Part shown: positions 47,182 through 58,400 of the stretch, piece by piece
Numbering within the stretch: the stretch's first letter is position 1
Layout of the letters: every line of letters starts with the position of its first letter
Assembly (NCBI GenBank): GCA_023238725.1
Contig: CM041536.1
Coordinates: 17,639,271-17,703,270, forward strand
Origin: Scortum barcoo
Taxonomy: Eukaryota; Chordata; Actinopteri; Centrarchiformes; Terapontidae
Direction of reading: 5' to 3'
DNA length: 64,000 bases
Notes under the pieces: generated by a model
Database searches by the model: none
What the model was told of the DNA's origin: nothing
The model's input: only the letters and a program-made list of their open reading frames with translations
Made by a program: the position numbers and the translations under genes

Positions 47182-49143
47182 ATGGATGAAAGAATAGCGC
47201 ATTTACAGGACAGGCAGTTCATGGAGCACGCAGATTTCTTGGGGTGAGTGTCGCTTCTGGCAAACTCTGTCAAACTCTGTGTGATGCGCTGCGGCGACAG
47301 GCTGCTGAATAACCGGACACTTTCCTCTTCACTTTAGGGTGGATTACCCCTCTCTCTACATGTGCAAATCCAAAAGAGGGATAAAGCGGGAGGACGGTGG
47401 GAAGGTGCGCCTCGTCTCTTACGCGGTGGAAATCTCAATGTTTAGTTTGTGACTGTGTGATGACACTCGGCAGAATTCACGTGCACGATAGAGAAACTTT
47501 TTTTCTTTTTTCCCTACATCCATAATTGTGTTTTAATACAGTAAAGGTTTGTGTTTCCGCCTGCAGGACGCGTACAAGTTACCACACCGGTTGATAGAGA
47601 AGAAGAGGAGAGACAGGATCAACGAATGTATCGGCCAGCTGAAGGATTTGTTACCAGAACATCTGAAGCTCTCGGTGAGATCATGACTCTACAGAAAAGT
47701 TTTTTTCTTTACGTGCTAAGTGAACCTGGTTTTGAGATGACAGAGACTGAAGCAGCTGAACCTTTGTGTGTGTGTGTGTGTGTGTGTTTCTCTGTAGACG
47801 CTCGTCAGGCATTTGGAGAAAGCAGTTGTCCTGGAGTTAACACTCAAACACTTGAACGCGCTGACTGCTGTCACTGAGCAGCAGCACCAAAAGATCATCG
47901 CTCTGCAGAACGGTAAGATGAACGCATTTCATCTTTTTTTTTTCTGCGTGCTTAGGTTGCGTTATTAAACTGGCTGCATGACCTGAAACTTTATCAGCCC
48001 CCATACAGAGGAAGGCTTCTTTTGATACAGCAGAAAATATAGATGACACTGAGTCTATAGAAGTGATGCGCATTCTGAGAGCCCCACAGCTGAAAAATGA
48101 AACGTGCTATCGACACGTTTTTCTTCCTGTCATTGGCTTTTGCTGCCCTCCACCTAACACAATAATGATCTGTTCATATTTGAACTGCATGTTTCGCAGG
48201 GGACCGGTCGATGAAACCCTCCATTCACGCAGACCTGGACGCCTTCCACTCCGGGTTCCAGGCCTGTGCCAAAGAGGTCCTGCAGTACCTGAGTCAGTTT
48301 GAGAACTGGACGACGCGGGAGCAGAGGTGCGCGCAGCTCATCGGACACCTCCACAAAGTGCTGGCGCAGTTCCAGCCCGGCGCGCCGCCGCTCCAGCACC
48401 AGCTGCCCGCCGGGGACGCTCAGGATGGGCAGAAAGCCGACAGCCAAGCCAACTGCGTCCCCGTCATCCAGAGGACCCAGGGCGGGGAGCTTAACGAGAA
48501 CGACACGGACACGGACAGTGGGTACGGGGGCGAGGCCGAGAAGGCCGACGGCAAAGAGAAAGAGTGTGAGCGCAACAAGGCGCAGGGACACAAGGCGGTG
48601 AAGATCAAGCAAGTGAAGATCAAGCAAGAGTTTGGAGACGACCGCGCTGCCAAAAAACCAAAGATGAACTGGCCTGGGAGCGGGCTGGGGGGCGCGGACC
48701 CCTCCAGGCCCGACCTGGCGTTTATGAACTCTCTGATGGGAATAAGCGGTGTGGGACAGCAGACGCCGATTTGCATGCCTTTCTACTTCATCAACCCTTC
48801 GGCCGCGGCGTCCTACATGCCTTTTTTCGACAAAAGCAACCTTGAGAAGTACATGTACCCGGCGGCGGCCGCCCTCGCCTCCCCGTTCCCTTGGCTCTAC
48901 CCCGCACACGCGTCCGCAGCGGCGGCCGCGGCTGCTGCTGCCGCCTTCCCCGGCCTGTCGGCGCACTTTGGAGCCTCCTCCCGGTCCAAAGACTCCCACA
49001 GCCCAGACAGCGACGAGTCACACGAGACCGAGGCGGGCTCACCTGAGGAGCGCGGGGGAAGTCCCGCGAGTGACGACGGGGAGGGTGACGCAGCGGAGGA
49101 GAGCAGCCAGCACGAGCTCTTCTCTGCTGGTCCAACGAGCTAA
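47182..49143 (+). CDS. bhlhe41: Class E bHLH protein 41 (DEC2/SHARP1), complete, 5 exons, 431 residues
   Basis: Transcriptional repressor of the circadian clock; it binds CACGTG as a dimer and recruits co-repressors. Exons: 47182-47243, 47338-47404, 47567-47674, 47798-47912, 48200-49143. The N-terminus (MDERIAHLQDRQFMEH) and YMCKSKRGIKRED match DEC2. The bHLH spans about residues 44-100 (LPHRLIEKKRRDRINECIGQ basic/helix 1; LEKAVVLELTLKHLNALT helix 2) and has Pro in the basic region as in DEC proteins. The Orange domain is about 129-178. CVPVIQRT (203-210) and NDTDTDSGYGGE are DEC hallmarks. Ten Ala lie at 357-366 near the end, which favours DEC2 over DEC1, though the tract is shorter than in mammals. 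Oddities: a one-residue insertion in the HLH loop (STLVRHL for TTLGHL) and a 15-bp tandem duplication at 48598-48627. The C-terminus is Ser/Glu-rich rather than mammalian-like. Mammalian DEC2 has about 480 residues. Confidence 0.97.
47478..47483. promoter_or_regulatory. bhlhe41: CACGTG E-box in bhlhe41 intron 2
   Basis: Perfect palindromic E-box between coding exons 2 and 3 (intron 47405-47566), a position where an autoregulatory site could act. Binding is inferred only from the motif. Confidence 0.35.
47765..47787. repeat. GT microsatellite in the 123-bp bhlhe41 intron 3
   Basis: About 11 GT copies ending ten bases before the acceptor of exon 4, so the repeat occupies the place of part of the polypyrimidine tract. 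Confidence 0.9.
48598..48627 (+). repeat. bhlhe41: In-frame 15-bp tandem duplication in bhlhe41
   Basis: GTGAAGATCAAGCAA occurs twice in a row (48598-48612 and 48613-48627), giving VKIKQVKIKQE at residues 251-261. The second copy ends in IKQE, which fits the psi-K-x-E SUMO consensus present in mammalian DEC proteins; the first copy lacks the Glu. Confidence 0.95.
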
Positions 49144-50667
49144 TGTGTGTGTGTTATCTCTCCGCGCAGTCTGCCGAGGAGTCTATGTTTTTCTTTTCTT
49201 TTTTCTTTTTTAATTAGGCGAGTTTTAAAAACGAGGTTTCACAGAAGCGTTCCTCATGTACAATATCTTGGCGAAACAGGGGACAGTTGTGACGGCGCGT
49301 GCCTTTTGCACTTATGCTAGATTAATCAATCTAAACGAGTATCGACAATGATTGACACTAATACACGGCTGTGTTGTGCTGGAGTTAGTTTTTTATCCTC
49401 TTTGATAAAACATTTTGAAACGGCAGCATTGGTGCCAAAAACTTTGAGTATCCTCCATCAGTGCGCAGTATCCCAATCAGCCTCTTTGGATGTATGTAAG
49501 TTGCAACTGACCTCTGCCAAGGTGTGTTAAGAGCTTTGGCTGACTCTGACTGTAAATATTATTCCCTGGAAGGCAATCTGATCCGCGAACATGTAGATGT
49601 GTACTAAATGGGCCTATAAATGAAGTGCTCCCGGATGTGTAACGCTCAAAGTACCTCATCCCCAACTCTGTGTGGGGAAGACTGATTACTGTCCCTCCTG
49701 AGAACCAATGAATGGCGCCCCCCACTCCCCCAAAACACCATCTCCATCATTTACAACAAACACAAAAATCAGCAACTTTAACAACTGACGACAGTGAAAT
49801 CATGGGGGAGGTTATACCTGACTGCCCTCAACTCATCTTTACAGTTTACTTTACTTGTTTGTTCTTGTGAGGAAAGAAAAAAAATCACCGAGATCATTCA
49901 GAATAACAGAGCAGAAGAAACCCTTCAATTACAGGGGGCTGCTTGACCAGCATATTGTACGTCCCCTCCCTGAATGAAGCATTTCAGCACAGAGATGCAG
50001 TGACCTCCTGTACCCCCAGGAAACATTGTAGGATAGCACCTTATAGATCTTTGATATTGAATGTACCTGTATTTTCCCAGCTGTTAAAAGTTTGTATGTA
50101 GAATGATCTTTACTCTTTGAGATGTAAAGTGCACTTTTTTCTGCTTTTACTCCCCCCCCCCACCCCCAACACTCACCTCATCATCTTAAAAAAAAAGTCT
50201 ATCACTGTAGTTCTCTTTGAAACTTTTTATTGTGTTGAGTTGTCTTGAAATAATAATTATAAAAAAAACATGGCTCCATTTCAAAGACAGAGAGAGAGAG
50301 AGACCACAGGCTGTGTGATGATTTCATGCAGTAAAGTGGCGATGAAGTCATTTGCCCAATTTGACAAAAACACTGCTTTCATCTTGCTCTTTCTGGGCAA
50401 AGTGATTCAAATCATAATCAGATTTGAACAGCCTGCACACCACAACACGCCAGACTGTCCCCAATTCTGTGTTATATGCTATCATTATGTAAAACCCTGC
50501 TTTTCAAATACTTCACAGAGGTGGTGAAGAAGTAGTGGTCATGTGACCATCAGTTTTGGTCATTGCCGTTTTAGGAACTTTAACATTATCTTGGCCTGTT
50601 TTCTAAGAGATTAATTCCTGCAAATGTAGTGTTGTTGAACTTTTTTTTTAAGTTTCACATGTGACTG

Positions 50668-50673
50668 AATAAA
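50668..50673 (+). terminator. bhlhe41: Proximal AATAAA polyadenylation signal for bhlhe41
   Basis: Canonical hexamer 1.5 kb after the stop; use of this or the distal site cannot be decided here. Confidence 0.5.
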
Positions 50674-50943
50674 ACAGACGATTTTCATTGTATTTTGCAT
50701 ACATGACATTGCTTTTGTAGTTTTCTTCGGCTGGTTTTGCCTCAAATCTGTTATCAACTGTTATATAAAGTGGCATGTGCGTCTGTAAATAGGTTTTTGT
50801 GAATATACCATAAAGTATACATGTCTATGTCAATGTTGTAGAAGTCTATGGATTTTTTTTTAAAGATTTAACTGAGCAACTGTTGCACATTTCGTTAATG
50901 CTTTACACATATGCTGTTCTAAATTATTGCTGATGAGTTGTAA

Positions 50944-50949
50944 AATAAA
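50944..50949 (+). terminator. bhlhe41: Distal AATAAA polyadenylation signal for bhlhe41
   Basis: Canonical hexamer, followed within 35 bases by TTCTTCTTCTTT, a plausible downstream U-rich element. Confidence 0.55.
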
Positions 50950-50965
50950 TATCAAAACTAAACTC

Positions 50966-52055
50966 TGCAGGCTTCTTCTTCTTTAACACAACTTCAGTTG
51001 TTTCGTGTTTGTGGCTCTCACACGTTACAACGTTAGTGAGCATGTGAAATGAAACTGGTCCAACACATACCTACATATGAGATATTTGGGTCATGGGGAA
51101 CAATGCACACTGTGAAACATCAACTTATGCACGCACAAACAGCCAAACGGCTACAGGAGTGCTAGCAGCATTCAATACTGGACGCCCAGCAGACGAAATG
51201 TATTGTTACTAAGACTCTAATCAGCTGACAGGTCACAGCAGAGGAATGTACAGTTAGCCAAGGCTTTAAACAAATGTCATGTGATAAATGGATGATGAAG
51301 TGAGATTACCCTCAGACTGTAAAGGCTGATGAAAACAAGGGGCCTACGCCCAACTTGTCAAAAGCTTTAACCAAGATCAAATCCGGCCTTTGTTGTTGCC
51401 ATTAACTGGCTTTCAGCAAATCTGTGTTAATCTTTATGAATAATTTCATCAGTCCTGAAACTCAAATGTCTGACTTTATGGCTTCTAGTAATCCTGGTAA
51501 CAGTAAAGTCCAATTATGGCCAACTAATGCTTTTCAAGGTTTGGAAAGATCATGCATGTTGCCTTAAGGTGCAGCTGCACCCACCCCCCTTTTTAAAAAA
51601 AATAAATCCATAGTGCTTCCCCCCAATTCCACCAACAGCCTTTTGACCTTTGCTTTAAACTTTTCAGATCAAATTACAAAAAGGTTCTGTCAGTATATTA
51701 ATCCACCAATGGAAACAAATTTGAAAGTTTAAGCTAATGTGTCTTTGCCTTTATTTTGCTAGATACCACCTGCTTATAAACCTCCTATGAAGCCATGCAA
51801 TATTTTTAATTAATTCTGTGAATATGCATTTCATATGCAATCAACAATTCCCATCATCAAAGTAGTTTTCTGTTGATCTTCTCCCAACCATGTTGTGGCC
51901 ACATCTACACCATTGCTGTGTAAAGGTCTCCATCTACTGGTGAAACACTTTAAAAACATGTGCAGCCCATACTGTACAACACAGTGCATTGAATCCTTCC
52001 TCATTCACGTCCACGGTTAGGAACAAACAGCAACCAAGAGCACCAGCTGTGACAC
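50966..52055. other. Intergenic region between convergent bhlhe41 and rassf8
   Basis: About 1.1 kb with no coding potential. A candidate regulatory stretch lies at 51340-51560. Confidence 0.7.
51340..51560. promoter_or_regulatory. Candidate conserved non-coding element between bhlhe41 and rassf8
   Basis: High-complexity stretch with AGATCAAA (TCF/LEF-like) and CTTTGTTG (SOX-like) within about 25 bp near 51374-51397, followed by several AT-rich homeobox-type words. Suggestive only. Confidence 0.2.
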
Positions 52056-52059
52056 ACTG

Positions 52060-54008
52060 AATTTTGTCAGATGGTTTATTGAATCATGCAATCCATGTCA
52101 TATCAGCAGCCAGTTACAGCCATACATCTGTCAACACTTTGCAGTATATTAAGGCAGGGAACAAACAAAAACAGGTCATGTACAGTTGACATCTTACAGT
52201 TCTCTAGAACATATATGGTTGTAAACAGTGACCACAGCTACATCTCATCCTAGGGTGGAAAATGCACACAAGTGGTTTCGTAAAGGGAAAATCCACCCCA
52301 ATATAAAGACTATCATATAAGAATCTTAAAACAGGCCTCTCCTTTGGCTGAAAAGCAGCTGCTGTGATGGTTGGTGTGACACTAAATGTTACAGGGTGGA
52401 TTTCCTTTCTGCATTACATCTACTATTTATTCCTGGGTGATAGTGCTGATCTAAACTCATGACTACAGTATACAGTATGTGTTGCATGATGAAACAAACC
52501 CCATTAAATGTCAACGCATTTTACAGCACATAGTATTATGGTGACAATACAGTACAGTAGCAAAGTGGAAAGCACTGCCAATAGTGTTCTTTCCACTGAG
52601 ATTTCTACAAAATACTGACAGATAAAACATAATAACAGTTTCCTCTTTGTTGCTGTGCTCTTGTCATTTCTCTCTGTGCATTAATGCAGCACCAATACAT
52701 CTAGCGACATTCGATCTGAACTGACCACGATCATTGCTTCATTGTTTTTGATAAAGCTTTACTGTACATTATTTCAATACACACTGTGTGTCTGTGGAAT
52801 GAATATAAGGCACTTTTGATGTGATTAGCAGCTGAACTACAACCTAAGAGGGGCTTTATACCTTGGCTATTCTGACTCTTCACACACCACACACCACACA
52901 CACACACCACACACACGAGCTGTAGCTATCCATCGTAATATTACATGCCGCCATATTTAGATCTGACTATCTTTTTACTGTACTGCGGGTGCCCTGCACA
53001 TCCAGATATGGCTATATTAACAACGAAATCATGCAACAAGACCTGCTAATCTTTGGCCACCGATCCTTACAGAAAAAAAATACCCAAGCATAATACATTT
53101 GGCAAAAAATATACTGTGTAGTCATCTTAACAACAAAAATTCAGCTTAAGAGGATAATTAATACTGTTTCATTAAGCAGATATTACTGCAGGAATGAGGG
53201 CACTGCATTTCTGTAACTGTGAATGCACTGCTTTATAATAAAATATAATAATTCACTAAATAAAGCTGAAAAGTAAGAAAATATATTTACAGTAAGCCAT
53301 CATTTTGGTGCATACAGACAGAAACATTCTTCAGTAACAAAACTATTAATGATTTGTGCATAGTTTTAACATGAACAGACAGTCAGCTACAGGAATCAAT
53401 TCTGATATGGAAAATGATATATTCTAGATACTTTTACCATAGACACAAGTGGATCCTTCATTACTTACCTATAAGAACTAGTCATTATGCTGGGTAAAAT
53501 GTATCCACTGCAGAAATTACATATGATTTTTTAGATATAGGTCATAGATTCACATACCAAGATTCTCAGGAATACTGTTCAAAAGGCAATACTTCTGATT
53601 CATGAACCTAGTGAGGAAACAATACAAATCATTCAGCAGGTACTAAAGTGAGAGTGAAAGTACATTACGTGGATATGTTTATAAATGAAGTCCACAAGCC
53701 CGATGTTCAGAAAGTCCTTATATGTTCAGAGACGGTGCACACACAGTGCTGCTGCTGAGTGTTTTTCTTCATGCCAGAGCTTCTGACCATGTTTCATCCC
53801 CACCAAGTGCTCCACGACGTCCATTTGAAGGTCAAATTGTTCCTTCACCGCGTAAGTCTTAAGGTTGCCTTCGTAACTGAGACAACAGTGCATAGTGGTG
53901 TGCTACTGAGGTATCCTGTACAAAAACATCCACTTACAAATGTGTTCTGGAGTGAAACAGGCTCAGGGAGGGAGACACGACTTGCTCCCTCCAGGCAGGG
54001 GAGAAATC
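52060..54008 (-). other. rassf8: rassf8 3' UTR (predicted)
   Basis: Non-coding AT-rich sequence after the stop, to just past a minus-strand AATAAA at 52075-52080. It contains an imperfect CA-rich run near 52880-52917. Another AATAAA (near 52424) could end a shorter form. Confidence 0.5.
52075..52080 (-). terminator. rassf8: AATAAA polyadenylation signal for rassf8 (candidate)
   Basis: Minus-strand hexamer about 1.9 kb after the stop, on the boundary between UTR-like and intergenic sequence. Confidence 0.5.
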
Positions 54009-55398
54009 TCACACATAGATCCCCTCTGGGTTCAGGCCAGAAGTAAGAGGGCTGTGAAGGACCCGGAGGTGACCGGACATCGGGTGCGATGACACAGGAC
54101 GTTTCAAAGAGCCAGACAAGGGAATGAAATCTGAGAATGGAAACGCATCAAAAAAAAAAAAGAAAGAAAGAAAGAAAGAAAATTAAACACACTATCTATA
54201 TCAAAGTGTATTTCAGGTTTGGTACTGAAAATATACAGTCAGATTTTCACACTTTCACACATGCACCATGGATCCTATTCCAATGAATAACCTAATAATA
54301 ATAAAAAAATAAAAATACAGTGAATACAGTGCTGTACTGCCACCAGGGGGCAGTACATAGCCATGCAGAGAATCGGCGATGCAGTGAATTTTATGGCCAG
54401 GCACAAAAGCAGATTTTACACTCATGAACAGGAAGGTTGCTAGAAGGACGTGAACATTAAATTCATTACTTTTCACAGTTGAAATCCATCACAGTTAAGT
54501 TTAATAAAGAGACCTCCTGCCCTAATGATGCAATGATGAAGCGTGTGTCATATCTGGGCTCTTTGGACAGGCAAGATATTCAAATTAGGATTGTACTAAC
54601 TGGTGTGTCACAGATTGGAACTAAAATCAAATTAGGTAGGTGTAAACTCTTAACCATCACTGCTACTGCTACCACTGCAAGTCATTCAGGAATGCACTTG
54701 AGTCTTGAGTGAACTTGAGTTTTGCAACAGGAAATCCAATGTGCAGTACTTAAATAAAATGCTATTTCTTTATTAACAACAATAACAAGCTTTTAAGGGC
54801 ACTGGGCATATGGGATACTAAATTATTTATCGGTTTAACATAATGTTCATGCTTGCACATTTGGATTTATACATTCATTTTTGTGCTTGTTGGTACATGT
54901 TGGATTCTGCCTATAAACTTTGTTTTGCAAGTTGGATATCCAGCTCTCTGCTTTATTTTAGAAGGTGGTGGTTATTTTCTTGGTTACAACACATAATGTG
55001 CTGCTCTAGTGTCACCTCAAACTTGTTCCTGAAAGACAATCTTAATTAGTGTTTATCTAATTATACTGTTAGCACTATATTACTGTAAAGTTTTTAATGT
55101 GGGTCCCATGATTTACTGCTCGTGGTTTATATGTCAGCTCTCTAATGGTTTCCTGTAAAGACAAAGAGGTTTGGTCCAATGAGCCCAACGCAGAAACTGC
55201 TGAGCAAGTGATAGAGGAACGGCGAAATGGAAGCAGTGAGGGATGTACAGAGAAAGTAGTATGAATGAATGACACCAGGCCTGCTTGTATCTAGGCAGCT
55301 GTTGGCATGGAGACTATAATTGCCACAGGAGTGGGTAAAAACTAATACTGTACACTCTGCTACCCCCGTCCCCTCCCCATTTCTCTATCTCAGTCATC

Positions 55399-55461
<63 letters not shown>

Positions 55462-58400
55462 GAAGCTTGAGTCATTTTCTCTCAGCAGGCTGTCAGGACA
55501 TGAGGTAGAAAAATAATAAGCACCTTGATGGAACAGAATGACTTTACTAATGCATAGGCAGACTCAAAGCCAAACTGCACTTCATGCACTTTAATGACAA
55601 TAAGTCATGCATCGCCTGTGTGAATAGAAACCAAAGAGCAACAATTATCCTCAGACAGCATGGACCTATTACAAGTTAACTGTGCATACCTATATGTACA
55701 CATATGTACCTATATATATATATATAAAAATAAAGATAGATAGATATATAGATATAGACACACTTGTAACTTGTAATTCCTTTCTTGGGTCAAACCACCA
55801 GAAAGAAAAGTCCACTCATTTTATGTTTATAACAAAATAATATTACCTATACCGTGGCTGTTGTGAGTACTGTCCTCCTCAGTAGGTTCAGCCGGCAGCA
55901 CTGTGACCTTGGTGCCGGTCTGCTTGATGAACTGCTGCAGGTTGACCTGCCTCAGCTCCTTGGTCAGCAGCTCCAGCTCGTGCTGCATGTCCTTCAGTGA
56001 AACAACACAAGAGAGCGATTCTTTAGGAAATCTGAAAGCATCACCAGCAGCTTGAAGCAGACAATAACAATATTACTTTAAATTTCCCAGTCCTTGGTCA
56101 GTCTTAATTATTATCCAAGAGAATCAAAACACATCTGGTGTCTCGCACTGGTACACACATGATCACACTGTGTTCATCAGGAACAAACTGACACCACCTC
56201 TGAAACAGTAAGTGAGACACAGATTGACTACTCGAGGCTCTTAGTCCCAACTAAAGTACAGTGTCATAATTCACGTTGTTAACCCTTTTGTTACATTATG
56301 TGTCATATTGAAATAAACCCAAATTAAATTATCGCACTTTTATTACACTGTCAGAATTGTGACAGAAAAAAAGGATCACAATCAATGCAACATAATCATA
56401 GTTATTTTTATTCCACACATTCTATTTTGACAAAACCTGGCCTCTACAATACCCACGTTGTAACTAGACCTACAACAGTTCGGCTAGAGTTTTTGCTGTG
56501 TTCTTCTAGTAGCGCCAGAGGTCTGAGGTCTGATAAGTTCTCTTCTCTCTGACTCTACACCCCCAGATTGTTTTCATTTTCAAACTGGTAGTCTTCATCC
56601 CCGAGAGACGCCGGCTCAAGTTTACACAGCTCCCTCTGGAGTCATAAAATGCTTTATCCTATTTTTTTCACATATGCAGTAGTGCTCCTCAAAACTGTAA
56701 ACAGACTTTGATGTGTAAAAGTAAAAGAACAAATCTGAGGAGTTCCCCTTGAGGGACGATTCAGGTGGACAAAAGAATTCTCAGTGATGGATGTTCTCCC
56801 TTATCACTGCATCATTCTGCAGTGCCTTTTTATTAAAAAAAAACTTGATGCTATGAAAATAAGTAATAGAACACATGCACTTGTTTTACCTGCAGTTTCT
56901 TGCTGCTCTGTCCAAGCGACCTATCCACGGCTCTGCAGCTGCTCTCCAGCTGGACAGCCTGTCTCTCCTGAGCTTTCAGTTCTGCTTTGACCCTGAGGAC
57001 TTGAGCGCGGGCCTCTGCCTCGCTCACCCACTGGGTCTCCTGCCGCTCCCTCTGCAGCCGCTCCTCTTCCAGGCCTGCCTCTACACCCTGATGGGCGACA
57101 AAGAGACAAACAGATATGGAAAAAAGAAGGACAGCACCTATCAGGATACATAAACATCACCTGAACAACTTCTAACAAAGAAAAAAAAGGACTAAGGAAT
57201 ATTTATTCTTTGATTCTCAGCTAGTTATTTTTAATCTTTTCCCAAAGCTTACTACAACTTGCTACTAAAATACAGTTTTACAGTTTTTATTCAATATCCC
57301 AAAAATCTCCCACACATAGCACACCTGTACCATTGCCAGCTTTTCTTCAATCTGCAGCTGACAGCCCTGCAGGCATCCTCGCAGCTCCTGCAGTCTTTCC
57401 TCCAGCTGTCTCTCACTCTCCAGCTCAATCTGTAGCTCAGTGGCCCAGAACTCCTCCTCCTCCATCTCTACCTCGTTCTTCCTCAGATGCTTCTCCAGCC
57501 TTAGGATCTCCTCCATCAGCCCTCCTCCTCCACTGGGATCCCCGACGCACCCTCCACTTCGACCTCCTCGCCCTTCAGCCCAGGCCTGGAGCTCGGCCTC
57601 GTAGGCCTCCAGCTTTTTCTCAAGCACATTGAGAGTCTCTCTCTGGAGACCGACCAGTCTAACCAGATCCTCCATACGACAGGCCCACAGGCTGGGCGAT
57701 ACAGTTCCAATGGCTGGTCCTGCATGGTGGCGATTTCCACTGTTTCCCAGGAGGAGTCTTCGCTTAGCCTCAGCTTCACCGATTCGGCCTCCACTCAATA
57801 TCTCCCTAAGGCCTCTGGGTGCTCCAGTGAATGTGAGAGATTTGCGGCGCGGTTCAATGCGTCGGCGGAGGGAGCGCTCGTTGGGATGACGTAGTTTTGC
57901 GAGTGGAGGTAGGCTCTGCCGATGCAGCCCACGTTCAGGCCCCCTGAGCGGGGGTCCTTCTGAGGGAGGGCGTTCAGTCAGGGTGGGGCCTGTGCGATGC
58001 AGAATTAGCTGGACGTCGCCGGCATACTGGCCCCAGGTGTTCAGAGAAGCCACGGGGCTCTCATGAGGGGCGAGGTGACGCTCGGTATCCCGCCATTTCT
58101 CTACCAGAGTGTATCTCCCAGTGCGACCTGTAAACACAGAAAACAGAACAATTGTATGGAAACACAACTTGGCAGATTTTATACTGACTTGCAAAGATGA
58201 CTGATTACACTGAATTGCAAAGATTTTGATATTCAAAGCTCCTCTAAACAGTTTTGATCACTATGGGATAGAAAGATTCCCAAATACTAGAAATACAGCC
58301 ATGACATACTATCATCTTATGAAACTGTTAAGATAACATGTTAGAAAACAACTGTTTTCTGTAAATGTTAAAATGCTAAATGTCAACTGTCATTTAGCAG

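Larger units (their letters stand above)
49144..50965 (+). other. bhlhe41: bhlhe41 3' UTR (predicted)
   Basis: AT-rich sequence from the stop to just past the second of two AATAAA signals (50668-50673 and 50944-50949). It contains a C-rich run near 50152-50166. No further coding sequence. Confidence 0.6.
54131..55846 (-). other. rassf8 intron before the last coding exon, with microsatellites
   Basis: 1.7 kb. Next to its 3' splice site (plus strand 54150-54181) is a poly-A plus GAAA repeat that reads as a T/TTTC pyrimidine tract on the coding strand. A CT run lies at 55403-55451 and AT/AGAT repeats at about 55717-55757. No exon seen. Confidence 0.85.

Noticed and set aside
48154..48999. 281-codon open frame on the minus strand opposite the last bhlhe41 exon
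   Set aside because: It is the antisense shadow of a GC-rich coding exon. The sense frame matches DEC2 throughout and the antisense product has no family features.
47182..49143. Identity as bhlhe40 (DEC1)
   Set aside because: The MDE start, the alanine tract near the end and the sspn/rassf8 neighbours point to bhlhe41.
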